From positions 1-9,489 of the forward strand of contig JANXRI010000362.1 of the NCBI GenBank assembly GCA_025353085.1: a stretch of 9,489 nt of DNA, read 5' to 3'. The stretch is from Betaproteobacteria bacterium (lineage in GTDB: Bacteria; Pseudomonadota; Gammaproteobacteria; Burkholderiales; SG8-41). The notes below the pieces were generated by a model, which saw only the letters and a list, made by a program, of their open reading frames with translations, was not told where the DNA came from and did not search any database. The first letter of the stretch is position 1. Every line of letters begins with the position of its first letter. Positions 1 to 7,061 of the stretch are shown here, in pieces. The position numbers and the translations under genes were made by a program.

Positions 1-73
1 GCGGCGTGACGGTGCCGATTAGCAGCTTGTATTGCTCCAATTGGGTCAGCTTTGAAGCATCGAAATCGGACAT
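1..73 (-). CDS. Flavin reductase-like protein, N-terminal fragment (runs off left edge)
   Basis: Only the first 24 codons lie in the window, read leftwards from an ATG whose complement is at 71-73. The translation begins MSDFDASKLTQLEQYKLL and continues IGTVTP. The YKLLIGTVTP stretch resembles the N-terminus of flavin-reductase-like, FMN-binding split-barrel proteins, which usually start with a short leader followed by YKLL-(I/T)-G-x-V-x-PRPIA. Members bind FMN, and some reduce flavin with NAD(P)H for a partner monooxygenase. The upstream purine stretch (complement of 81-85) is only a weak ribosome-binding site. The gene is on the same strand as the hydrolase upstream of it, separated by 180 bp that hold a receptor remnant. 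The call rests on one short motif; the catalytic part is outside the window. Confidence 0.55.
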   Translation of the reverse strand, partial: MSDFDASKLTQLEQYKLLIGTVTP

Positions 74-99
74 GGCGTTTCCCGTTCAAAAGAGTTGAT

Positions 100-237
100 T
101 CATTCGGGCCGGATATCGGCAGCCTTGATGAGCGTCGCATAACTGGCGATTTCGCGCCGTTAGTGGGCGGCCGACTCCGCGGGCGTGCTGCCATCAATAT
201 GAGCACCGATGCCAGCGGCGCAAGACGCCCTGAATTC
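100..237 (-). pseudogene. C-terminal remnant of a Bug (TctC-type) substrate-binding protein, with in-frame stop
   Basis: Reading the minus strand from about 237 down to the TGA at 100-102, one frame gives about 25 residues ending GSTPAESAAH, then a TAA (complement of 160-162), then RREIASYATLIKAADIRPE and the TGA. This is the usual end of a Bug receptor: a small residue pair, TPxEFAxxxxxEIxxWxxxIKxAxI, and a stop. Only about the last 45 codons are recognisable; everything upstream is gone and the alpha/beta hydrolase ends at 254, right where the similarity starts. There is therefore both a large deletion and a nonsense change. It differs clearly from the C-terminus of the intact receptor at 1387-2400, so it is not a recent copy of that gene. 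The left-hand limit of the remnant on the protein (near 237) is approximate. Confidence 0.7.
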
Positions 238-253
238 GTCCACAAAACGCAGT

Positions 254-1171
254 TCAAGCGCGGTAGATCGGCGCGGGCTGCGAGAAAAACGACAACAGGA
301 TGTGATACACCATCTCGTAGTTGATCTGCTGAAAGCTCGCATGCGAGATTCCGGACATCACCGTGAACTGCTTGTCGGGATTCGGCAGGCGTTTAAAAAA
401 TTCGAGCAGGTCGTCGAAGCTCGCGATGCCGTCGAACTGGCCGCGCATGATCAACGACGGCACGGTGATTTTTGCCGGATCGACGACCGGCAGCTTCGAG
501 CACATATCGACGTAAGTCCCCGTGGGCATCGAATCGTCGAGTGCGAGAACCGCGTCGGCGAATACTTCGACGACTCTCGGCTCGGCGCAACCCGCGTGAT
601 CGCGCTCGAATATGCTGTGCATGAACGCGCGATCGATCGGCCGCCGGTTCATCTTTAGAAATTGCGGCAGTTTCTTGCGCCGCTCGTCGAGCGTGGGGCT
701 GCCCTTACCCGTCCACACGAACGCATCGAGCGCGAGCCGCACAACGCGCCCGGGATGCCGCTCGGCAAACATTGCCGCCCGTAGCGCGCCCGACGAAATG
801 CCGTAGACGAGAAAGTTCTTAACACCGCGGGTTTTCATAATGTAATCGGTCGCGGCCGCCGCATCGTCGGCGCCGTTGGCGATATCGCAATTGATGTCGC
901 GCGACTTGTCCGAACGCCCGTAGCCTTCAATATCGAAGCACCAGGTGTCGTAGCCCTGGGCCGCAAAAAAATCCATCGCCGATGAATAGGGACGGTCGGC
1001 CATCTGCAAATCGAAAGTGGGAGTCGATGCCATCGACGAGCCGTGCACGAACAGGATGGTGCCGCGCACCGGCTTGGCAGTCGTGCGCTTCTCCCACAAA
1101 AACAGTTTGACGTTGCCTTTTTTGGTCCAATGCTCCTGCCCCGTCGTTGCCACCGCTTGCTCAATGCTCAT
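254..1171 (-). CDS. Alpha/beta hydrolase
   Basis: This 305-residue protein is a complete alpha/beta-hydrolase-fold enzyme, probably cytoplasmic since no signal peptide is seen. Family landmarks are in order: the HG oxyanion-hole motif (FVHGSS, residues 42-46), a DIEGYGRSD segment at 80-88, the nucleophile elbow GISSG at 124-128 with Ser126 as nucleophile, an acid candidate Asp247 (RGQFDG) and the catalytic His277 (SGISHASF). The triad is thus intact and the protein should hydrolyse an ester, amide, thioester or C-C bond; the substrate cannot be told. A lid-like region rich in charged residues lies at about 155-200. The ATG at 1169-1171 is supported by a GAGGAG ribosome-binding site (complement of 1180-1185) eight bases upstream. 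It is transcribed divergently from the Bug receptor gene and away from the six-gene operon, so a functional link to that pathway is possible but not shown. Confidence 0.9.
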   Translation of the reverse strand: MSIEQAVATTGQEHWTKKGNVKLFLWEKRTTAKPVRGTILFVHGSSMASTPTFDLQMADRPYSSAMDFFAAQGYDTWCFDIEGYGRSDKSRDINCDIANGADDAAAATDYIMKTRGVKNFLVYGISSGALRAAMFAERHPGRVVRLALDAFVWTGKGSPTLDERRKKLPQFLKMNRRPIDRAFMHSIFERDHAGCAEPRVVEVFADAVLALDDSMPTGTYVDMCSKLPVVDPAKITVPSLIMRGQFDGIASFDDLLEFFKRLPNPDKQFTVMSGISHASFQQINYEMVYHILLSFFSQPAPIYRA

Positions 1172-1257
1172 TAAAACGACTCCTCATTTCGGTGCGGTAA
1201 ATAAACCCGTTGGCGCGAGTGTCGATCTGGGATTGACGCCACGCGAAAGGCCCGCAT

Positions 1258-1287
1258 TTTATACCGCCCGCATCGCGGTCACAGCAA
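1258..1287 (-). promoter_or_regulatory. Candidate sigma-70 promoter for the alpha/beta hydrolase
   Basis: On the minus strand TTGCTG (complement of 1282-1287) is followed after 18 bp by TATAAA (complement of 1258-1263). The -10 is a five of six match, the -35 only three of six. Transcription would start about 80 bp before the hydrolase ATG. This is motif matching by eye, without experimental support. Confidence 0.4.
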
Positions 1288-1304
1288 ATTCCGCCGTGCC
1301 CGCG

Positions 1305-1334
1305 TTGCCGCGCGCCGGCGGCCGCACGTATAAT
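1305..1334 (+). promoter_or_regulatory. Candidate sigma-70 promoter for the Bug/acyl-CoA operon
   Basis: TTGCCG at 1305-1310 and a perfect TATAAT at 1329-1334 are separated by 18 bp, in a GC-rich setting where a TATAAT is rare by chance. Transcription would start near 1341, giving a leader of about 46 bases before the ATG at 1387. It probably drives the whole gene run to 7948. No clear operator palindrome was recognised between it and the divergent hydrolase promoter. Confidence 0.5.
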
Positions 1335-1386
1335 TCGCGCTCCCGCCAACTCCGCGACGCGCAATTCCGCGCACGCTTTACCGCCC

Positions 1387-2400
1387 ATGTCATTGTCGCA
1401 ACACGAAGCCCAATTTCTGGCTGCATCGCACGGCGCTGCCGCGGCTTGCGCGATTGCCCTGCTTTACGTGTCGTGCGCAAGCGCTGCGCCAAGCGAGCCG
1501 GCCACAACTTTCCCGACGCGCCCGGTGCGCATCGTCGTGCCGTTTCCGCCCGGCGGCAGCAACGACATCCTTGGCCGCTTCATGGGACAGAAGCTCACTG
1601 AACGTATGGGCCAGCAATGTGTGATCGACAACCGCGCGGGCGCCGACGGCATCATCGGCACCGAGCTCGTCGCCAAAGCGCCGCCGGACGGGTACACGCT
1701 GCTCGTCGTCTCCACGACATTCTCGATGAACCCGGCAATCCATCAGTTGCCGTACGATTCGATTAAATCGCTCACGCCGATCGCTTTGATCGGCACCGGC
1801 CCCAACCTGCTCGCAGTCTCGCCGTCGCTGGCGGTCAACTCCGTTAAAGAACTGATTGCGCTGGCCAAGGCGAAACCAGGTTATCTGCACTATGCGTCGT
1901 CGGGAATCGGCGGATTTAATCATTTCGGCGGCGAACTCTTCAAGTCGATGGCGGGAATCGACCTCGTGCACGTGCCGTACAAAGGCGGCGGTCCGGCGAT
2001 GATCGACGTGATGTCGGGCCAGGTTGAAGTGCTGATCAGCACGCTGATCCAGGCCCTGCCGCACATCCGCAACGGGAAACTGAAAGCTCTCGGCGTCGGC
2101 GGCGCCAAGCGCACGTCAACGCTGCCCGATGTGCCGACGATTTCGGAAGCAGGCGTCACCGGTTATGACGGCAGCATCTGGTGGGGCATCCTGGGCCCGC
2201 GCAATATGGCGCCCGCGCTGGTGGCGCGGCTCAATGCGGACATCGGCTTCGTTCTGCGCGACCCGGACAGCGCGAAGCGCCTGGCTGCGGAAGCCGCCGA
2301 ACCAGTCATCGCATCCCCCGAGGCATTCGGCAAGATCATCGCCACCGACATTGCCAAGTGGAGCCGCATTGCGCGCGCAGCAGGCATCCGCGCTCCGTAG
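1387..2400 (+). CDS. Bug family (TctC-type) periplasmic solute-binding protein
   Basis: This 337-residue protein is a tripartite tricarboxylate transporter-type receptor. It would be exported to the periplasm and bind a small organic acid, as characterised Bug proteins do with carboxylates. The N-terminus has a hydrophobic stretch at about 16-29 and a plausible signal peptidase site near ASAA (31-34). It has no Lys or Arg before the hydrophobic core, which is unusual. Family marks include RIVVPFPPGGSNDILGR (48-64), the NRAGADG segment, PPDGYTLLV, HVPYKGGGPAM, and LPDVPTISEAGV near the C-terminal third. Length is normal for the family. The ATG lacks a strong ribosome-binding site, but no better in-frame start lies upstream. 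No TctA or TctB membrane subunits are nearby, so it is an orphan receptor. Its place at the head of the operon suggests it captures, or senses, the pathway's substrate. Confidence 0.92.
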   Translation: MSLSQHEAQFLAASHGAAAACAIALLYVSCASAAPSEPATTFPTRPVRIVVPFPPGGSNDILGRFMGQKLTERMGQQCVIDNRAGADGIIGTELVAKAPPDGYTLLVVSTTFSMNPAIHQLPYDSIKSLTPIALIGTGPNLLAVSPSLAVNSVKELIALAKAKPGYLHYASSGIGGFNHFGGELFKSMAGIDLVHVPYKGGGPAMIDVMSGQVEVLISTLIQALPHIRNGKLKALGVGGAKRTSTLPDVPTISEAGVTGYDGSIWWGILGPRNMAPALVARLNADIGFVLRDPDSAKRLAAEAAEPVIASPEAFGKIIATDIAKWSRIARAAGIRAP

Positions 2401-2432
2401 AGCGCGTACTTTCACCACCATCATCCACACCC

Positions 2433-2437
2433 GGGAG
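2433..2437 (+). promoter_or_regulatory. Ribosome-binding site fixing the acyl-CoA dehydrogenase start
   Basis: GGGAG sits seven bases before the ATG at 2445. The same frame stays open upstream to 2181, but that part overlaps the Bug gene and encodes nothing like a dehydrogenase N-terminus. This site decides for the 2445 start. Confidence 0.8.
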
Positions 2438-2444
2438 TTGCAGC

Positions 2445-3611
2445 ATGGATTTCAGTCTCACAGACGAACAGCGCGAAATGGTCGACACGGTGCGCAAGGT
2501 GCGCCATAAGGTGCTGGCGCCCAATGCCATCAAGTGGCTGAACGGCGATTTTCCCTATGCGAGCATGCAGGCGCTCGCCGACATCGGCGTGCTCGGCATG
2601 GCGGTACCACACGAGTACGGCGGCATGAATGCAAGTGTGCTGGATACCGTGCTGGTGCTCGAGGAAATCGGCAAAGCCTGTTACGCGACCGCGTTGGCGG
2701 CGCTGGGCGAAATCGGTGTGCAGGCGCGCATCATCGGCAATTACGCGCCGGAGCATCTCAAGCGCAAATTCCTGCCCAAGGTCGCCAATGGCACCGGCCT
2801 CCTGGCGATCTGCCTGACAGAACCCGACGCCGGCACCGACGTGCCCAACTATAAAACGAACTCGCAGGTCGTCGGCGACCGCGTGATCGTCAAGGGCGCC
2901 AAAACGCTCATCAGCCGCGCTGATATCGCCGATGTGCTGATAGTATTTACGCGCGTCAACGGCGTGCCCGGCGCCGCCGGCATCGGCTGCGTGCTGGTCG
3001 ACAAAGGCACCAAGGGACTCACCGCCAAACCGACCTACCACACCATGGGCGGCGAATACCTGTGCGATGTGGTGTTCGACAACTGCGAAGTGCCGCTCGA
3101 TAACCTGATCCTGCACGAAAACAGCATGAAAACGCTGTTGAGCGCATTTAACACACAGCGTTGCCTTAACGCTGCCGTATGTCTGGGGCTGGCCGAGGGC
3201 GGACTTGAGGAAGCGATCCGCTACATGCGCGACCGCAAGGCGTTCGGCCAACGCATTGGGGACTTTCAGGGCATGCGCTGGAAAGCCGCCGACATGTACA
3301 TAGAAATCGAGGCCGCCCGCGGCCTGCTCTATCGCGCCGCCGTGAGTGGCGACAAATTTCCGGACCGCAAGTTGGCCGCGATGGCCAAGATCTATTGCAA
3401 TGAAATGGCGATCCGCGTCACCAGCGAGGCAGTGCAGGTGCACGGCGGCTATGGTTACACCGACGAGTTTGCGGTCTCGCGCCTCTTTCGCGGCGCGCGT
3501 TTCGGCAGCCTCGGCGGCGGCACTACCGAAACCCTGCGCAATTTCGTCGGCGGCCACCTGGTGAAAAACATGGACCTTGTCACCGGCATTTCCGGAATGA
3601 ACGGACTGTAA
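2445..3611 (+). CDS. Acyl-CoA dehydrogenase family protein with atypical catalytic-base positions
   Basis: This 388-residue protein has the normal length and full fold of an FAD-dependent acyl-CoA dehydrogenase: an N-terminal helical domain (about 1-115), a middle beta domain with the signature CLTEPDAGTD (123-132), and a C-terminal helical domain with AFGQRIGDFQGMRW (266-279) and VHGGYGYTDEFAVSRLFR (332-349). Family members oxidise an acyl-CoA to the 2-enoyl-CoA and pass electrons to electron-transfer flavoprotein. By eye, the position of the usual catalytic Glu (the E of the YEGT motif in medium-chain enzymes) is Gly358 in GGGT (357-360). The alternative Glu site used by isovaleryl-CoA dehydrogenase falls at FNTQR (235-239) with Gln238. 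The base may therefore be another residue, or the reaction may be non-standard. It starts 44 bp after the receptor gene and is followed 32 bp later by an enoyl-CoA hydratase, which fits sequential steps. The substrate is unknown. Confidence 0.92.
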   Translation: MDFSLTDEQREMVDTVRKVRHKVLAPNAIKWLNGDFPYASMQALADIGVLGMAVPHEYGGMNASVLDTVLVLEEIGKACYATALAALGEIGVQARIIGNYAPEHLKRKFLPKVANGTGLLAICLTEPDAGTDVPNYKTNSQVVGDRVIVKGAKTLISRADIADVLIVFTRVNGVPGAAGIGCVLVDKGTKGLTAKPTYHTMGGEYLCDVVFDNCEVPLDNLILHENSMKTLLSAFNTQRCLNAAVCLGLAEGGLEEAIRYMRDRKAFGQRIGDFQGMRWKAADMYIEIEAARGLLYRAAVSGDKFPDRKLAAMAKIYCNEMAIRVTSEAVQVHGGYGYTDEFAVSRLFRGARFGSLGGGTTETLRNFVGGHLVKNMDLVTGISGMNGL

Positions 3612-3643
3612 ACTCGCGGCATCGCCGACGCAAAGGAGCGAAT

Positions 3644-4423
3644 ATGGATAACCAGTGGCCGGCGTACACGGACATTACCGCTGAGCGACGCGACAACATT
3701 GCGCTCGTCACGCTCGCGCGGCCGGCGGCGGCCAATGCGCTCTCCAGCACCACGGTGCGCGAACTGAGCGATGCGATCGCCGTGGTGGCCCGCGACGACT
3801 CAGTGCGTGCGCTAGTACTCACGGGCAGCGGTGACAAGGTATTCTGCGCCGGCGCGGACTTGAAGGAGCGCACCGCCAATCCCGGCAAGGACTGGGAAAT
3901 CCGGCGCCCGCTCATGAAATTCTGGAACGATCTGTTCATGCTGCAAAAGCCGCTGGTGGTTGCCGCCAACGGACATGCGGCAGGCGGCGGTTTCGAGCTC
4001 TTGATGCTCGCCGATGCCGTTGTCATCAGCGAAAACGCACAGTGCTGGCTGCCTGAAATCCAGTGGGGCGGCATACCCGGCGGTTGGGGCACGCAACTTT
4101 TGCCGCGTCTGGTCGGGCCGGTACGCGCGCGCTGGATCGTGCTTGGTTGCCAGCGCCTGAGTTCACAGGAAGTGCTTGACATGGGTCTTGCCACGCATCG
4201 CGTGCCGCGCGCCGAGGTTCTCCACCGCGCGCTCGACGCCGCGCGCCTGCTCGCGGCGCAGCCGGCTGCGGCGGTCGCATGCGCGAAGGAAGCACTGCGG
4301 CACGCGCTCTCGACCCCGCTCGCGACTGGAGTCGAGTTTGAAGACCGCCTGCTTCAGATTGCGACAGGTTCGCCTGAACGCGAGGCTGGTCTCAAGCGTT
4401 TTGCGCAGGGAAAGCGTGCCTGA
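3644..4423 (+). CDS. Enoyl-CoA hydratase/isomerase (crotonase family)
   Basis: This 259-residue protein has the standard length of a crotonase-fold enzyme and would hydrate a 2-enoyl-CoA to the 3-hydroxyacyl-CoA in the cytoplasm. The oxyanion-hole segment FCAGADLKER is at 67-76 and the second one, ANGHAAGGGFELLMLAD, at 108-124. Both acidic residues used by hydratases appear present: Glu118 (GGGFE) and Glu138 (LPEIQ), equivalent to Glu144 and Glu164 of rat mitochondrial crotonase. They are followed by GGIPGGWGTQLLPRLVG (142-158). Retention of both supports hydratase rather than pure isomerase or hydrolase activity. The start is set by AAAGGAG at 3632-3638, five bases before the ATG. The gene follows the dehydrogenase by 32 bp. 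Its TGA overlaps the next ATG by one base (TGATG), implying translational coupling to the MmgE/PrpD gene. Confidence 0.93.
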   Translation: MDNQWPAYTDITAERRDNIALVTLARPAAANALSSTTVRELSDAIAVVARDDSVRALVLTGSGDKVFCAGADLKERTANPGKDWEIRRPLMKFWNDLFMLQKPLVVAANGHAAGGGFELLMLADAVVISENAQCWLPEIQWGGIPGGWGTQLLPRLVGPVRARWIVLGCQRLSSQEVLDMGLATHRVPRAEVLHRALDAARLLAAQPAAAVACAKEALRHALSTPLATGVEFEDRLLQIATGSPEREAGLKRFAQGKRA

Positions 4424-5862
4424 TGCAAGGCTCGGCACAGGGCGCAGAACCCGTACTTGATGCGTTTGCGGAGTGGGCGCAGGAACTGCGCTGGGACACG
4501 CTGCCTGAGCGCACGCGCGCGGGTGTACGCTGCGAATTGCTTGATTATCTCGGCGCGGCGATTGCGGGCCGCGCGGTCGCCGGCGTGCCGGCGTGGCTCA
4601 AGGTGCTCATTGACATCGATGGCCGGCCGGATGCCGCGATCATCGGCGGCCCGCGCGCACCCGCGCATCTGGCCGCACTGTGCAACGGCTACTACGGACA
4701 CGTCCTCGAGTTCGACGACACTCACGACGAGGCGGTGTTGCATGCCGGTTCGGCGACCATTCCCGCGGCACTGGCGGCCGCCGGCCTGCGCGGCGTTCGG
4801 TGCGACACCGTTAGCGGGAGCGAGCTGTGCGAAGCGGTGCTGCTTGGTATCGAACTCACGTGCCGCATGGGCGTTGCCACGCGGCTCAATCTCGTCGAGG
4901 GTGGCTGGATTTATACCGCATTGCTCGGTCATTTTGGCGCGACTCTCGCGGCGACTGCGCTCATCGACCGGCGCCGCGCGATCATCAAGCATGCATTTGG
5001 CATAGTCTATTGCATGGCCAGCGGTAACCATCAGTCGACACGCGAGAGTGCTACGACCAAACACGTGCAGCCCGGATTTGCGGCGTCCAATGCCTTGCTG
5101 GCGGCACAAATGGCCGCCGCGGGACTCGATGGCGTACAGCAGCCGCTCTCCGGCGAGGACGGACTAAACCGCGTCTATCTGCATGGAGCGTTCGATTCCG
5201 CACGCGCAATGGCGGAACTCGGCACGCAGTTCGAAATCGATCGTCTGTCGTTCAAACCCTATCCGACCTGCCGCCTGACACACCCGGCGATCAGCGCGGC
5301 ATTGCGATTGCGCGCCATGCTCGGTGCCGCGGTAAATCAGGTCGAACGACTGGAACTCGTCATCGGCCCGCAGGCCCATGATGTCGTGGCGCGCGCCACA
5401 CCCGCGCGGCTCGCGCCGGCAACCCGCGTTGCCGCGCAGTTCAGCGTGCACTGGGCGGTGGCCGTAACGCTCGTGCACGGCGAACTCACGCCGCGTCAGT
5501 TGCTTGAAGAAATACCGCCGTCGCCGCCAGTACAAGCGTTGATCGCGCGCATTACCTGCACCACGGACACTGCGGCTGCGCAACGCGATATCGGCGGCTG
5601 CACCTTGCGCGCGCATGGCGCGTTCGGCACGCGCGAGGTGCGCGAAACCCACGCCAAGGGGCACCCCGACAATCCGCTGTCGGCGGATGAATTGCGCGCC
5701 AAGTTCGACGCCAATGTGCGGCTGGCGGGCCTCGATGCCACGGCGGCGAACAAACTCGGGAATGCAATAATGGATATCGATGGCATGCCCGACATCGCGC
5801 CTTTGCTGGCGCGGCTGGCGGATTTTTCCACCCGCGCGCAAGTTCGCAGAAAATCCGGATAG
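4423..5862 (+). CDS. MmgE/PrpD family protein
   Basis: This 479-residue protein belongs to the MmgE/PrpD family, which includes 2-methylcitrate dehydratase, cis-aconitate decarboxylase and iminodisuccinate epimerase. All act on polycarboxylates near an alpha-proton. Family features are DYLGAAIAGR (41-50), the substrate-site segment YGHVLEFDDTHDEAVLHAGS (91-110, with Thr100 and His107), TKHVQPGFAA (212-221, with Lys213), FKPYPTCRLTHPAI (277-290, with Lys278) and AQFSVHWAVAVTL (338-350). These match the conserved Thr, His and two Lys positions of cis-aconitate decarboxylase. The family GFHxT motif reads GWIYT here (161-165), so Ile163 takes the place of the conserved His. Methylcitrate or aconitate activity is thus not safe to assume; epimerisation or dehydration of a different acid is equally possible. 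No methylcitrate synthase or lyase genes are nearby, which argues against a propionate-pathway role. It is translationally coupled to the hydratase upstream. Confidence 0.9.
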   Translation: MQGSAQGAEPVLDAFAEWAQELRWDTLPERTRAGVRCELLDYLGAAIAGRAVAGVPAWLKVLIDIDGRPDAAIIGGPRAPAHLAALCNGYYGHVLEFDDTHDEAVLHAGSATIPAALAAAGLRGVRCDTVSGSELCEAVLLGIELTCRMGVATRLNLVEGGWIYTALLGHFGATLAATALIDRRRAIIKHAFGIVYCMASGNHQSTRESATTKHVQPGFAASNALLAAQMAAAGLDGVQQPLSGEDGLNRVYLHGAFDSARAMAELGTQFEIDRLSFKPYPTCRLTHPAISAALRLRAMLGAAVNQVERLELVIGPQAHDVVARATPARLAPATRVAAQFSVHWAVAVTLVHGELTPRQLLEEIPPSPPVQALIARITCTTDTAAAQRDIGGCTLRAHGAFGTREVRETHAKGHPDNPLSADELRAKFDANVRLAGLDATAANKLGNAIMDIDGMPDIAPLLARLADFSTRAQVRRKSG

Positions 5863-5899
5863 CCGTTGCTACTCACCGCATCAGTCGTGCTCACTTGCA

Positions 5900-5904
5900 A
5901 AGGA
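5900..5904 (+). promoter_or_regulatory. Ribosome-binding site for the SucC-like gene
   Basis: AAGGA lies 11 bases before the ATG at 5916, somewhat long spacing. It overlaps the alternative TTG start at 5895-5897, which it could not serve, and so supports the ATG start. Confidence 0.55.
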
Positions 5905-5915
5905 ATCCAGGCGCC

Positions 5916-7061
5916 ATGTATCTGTTCGAACACGATGCGAAAGAACTGCTCGCCGCGGCTGGCATACCGACACCCGCCGGCGTGCTGGTAGAAGACGGCG
6001 GCGTCTTACCATCCCTGCCACCCGGACCGTGGGTCGTCAAAGCCCAACTTGCCGTCGGCGGCCGCGGCAAAGCCGGCGGCATACGCAAAACTGCGACATT
6101 GGATGACGCCCGGTCCGCGGTCGCCGACATCTCGCGCAAACTGATCCGCGAGCTGCCGGTGCGCGGCTGCCGGATCGAGCAGCAGATTGGCAGCGCACGG
6201 GAAACGTATCTGAGCCTGATGGTGGACGCCGCAGCAGCCGGCGTGCGCGTGCTGGTCGCGCCGCAGGGCGGCGTCGACATTGAAACGCTCTCGACTCAGC
6301 CCGGCATCGTGCACAGCATGCTATGCGATCCCACTCCCGCCGCCATCAGCGCCGGCGTGCGCAGTTTGTGCGCGAACCTCGCGGAGCCGGTGCGCGGCGC
6401 GCTGATCAATGCGGGTGAAGCGCTGGCGCGACCGTTTTTCGCTTACGAATGCACGCTGCTCGAAATCAACCCATTGTTCGTGCGCGCCGACGGCTCGTGG
6501 GTCGCCGGCGACGCCAAGATGATCACCGACGACAATGCGCTCGAACGCCAGCCCGCATTGCGCGCGTTGCTGGCGGCACGCGCGCACGCGTACACCGAAG
6601 TTGCGCTGAAAGCGGAGCATGGGTGCGATTACGTGGTGGTCGACAGCGCGGGCGACATCGGCCTGCTCACTACGGGCGCGGGACTTTCGATGATGCTGAT
6701 CGATGAACTGCGGGCGGCGGGACTCAAGCCCTACAATTTCCTCGACGTGCGCACCGGTGGCCTGCGCGGAGATCCGGCGCGGCTCGTGCACGTATTGAAC
6801 TGGATCGCCGAAGGCAGCCATATCAAGGTGATACTCGTCAATGTTTTCGCCGGCATCACCGATCTGGGCGAATTTTCGCGCCTGTTGCTTGCCGCCATCG
6901 CGCGCGCGCCGCAACTGAAAGTCCCGGTCGTCGCCCGCCTCATCGGCAATGGCATCGAAACCGCGCAACAGGTGCTGGGCGATGCGGGCATCGCCGTGGA
7001 GACTGAACTCGAAGCGGCGGTGGTCAGGGTCAAGCGGCATCTTGCGGAGCAGCGGGCATGA
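5916..7061 (+). CDS. Succinyl-CoA synthetase beta-like subunit of an acyl-CoA ligase (ATP-grasp)
   Basis: This 381-residue protein (E. coli SucC has 388) is a SucC-type beta subunit. It binds the nucleotide in an ATP-grasp fold and, with the next gene's product, would join CoA to a carboxylic acid. Visible marks are the nucleotide-binding VVKAQLAVGGRGKAGG (40-55), the metal ligands Asn185 (LEINPL) and Asp199 (AGDAK) with the same 14-residue spacing as in SucC, and GLLTTGAGLSMMLIDEL (249-265). Further on come NFLDVRTGGLRGDP (274-287) and VNVFAGITDLGEF (308-320). The loop that reads FLDVGGGA in E. coli is FLDVRTGGL here, which suggests a divergent subfamily with another acid substrate. The ATG at 5916 is preferred over an in-frame TTG at 5895 because SucC proteins begin at the MxLxExxAKELL position. 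It ends in a 4-base overlap with the alpha subunit. Citrate-cycle SucCD would not be expected in this context. Confidence 0.9.
   Translation: MYLFEHDAKELLAAAGIPTPAGVLVEDGGVLPSLPPGPWVVKAQLAVGGRGKAGGIRKTATLDDARSAVADISRKLIRELPVRGCRIEQQIGSARETYLSLMVDAAAAGVRVLVAPQGGVDIETLSTQPGIVHSMLCDPTPAAISAGVRSLCANLAEPVRGALINAGEALARPFFAYECTLLEINPLFVRADGSWVAGDAKMITDDNALERQPALRALLAARAHAYTEVALKAEHGCDYVVVDSAGDIGLLTTGAGLSMMLIDELRAAGLKPYNFLDVRTGGLRGDPARLVHVLNWIAEGSHIKVILVNVFAGITDLGEFSRLLLAAIARAPQLKVPVVARLIGNGIETAQQVLGDAGIAVETELEAAVVRVKRHLAEQRA

Noticed and set aside
209..658. Plus-strand open frame at the left end
   Set aside because: It is antisense to the alpha/beta hydrolase, whose triad and start are clear, and has no recognisable motif.
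1390..2064. Minus-strand open frame antisense to the Bug receptor
   Set aside because: It is the complement of a gene with strong family motifs; the Arg/His/Asp-rich translation is typical of a shadow.
2181..2444. N-terminal extension of the acyl-CoA dehydrogenase back to 2181
   Set aside because: The extension overlaps the receptor gene in another frame, and the ATG at 2445 has a good ribosome-binding site and begins at the normal family N-terminus.
2421..3557. Long open frame (378 codons) antisense to the acyl-CoA dehydrogenase
   Set aside because: It mirrors a clearly recognised gene. High GC with few stop-forming codons on the opposite strand explains it, and the translation shows no family motif.
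4354..5109. Minus-strand open frames over the MmgE/PrpD gene (also at 5164-5841)
   Set aside because: Both are antisense to a gene with conserved motifs throughout; no ribosome-binding site or domain supports them.
4423..5862. Assigning the MmgE/PrpD gene as prpD of the methylcitrate cycle
   Set aside because: No methylcitrate synthase, methylisocitrate lyase or regulator gene is in the window and an active-site His is changed, so only the family name is supported.
5895..5915. TTG start seven codons upstream for the SucC-like protein
   Set aside because: Family alignment begins at the ATG at 5916 and the AAGGA site lies between the two starts.
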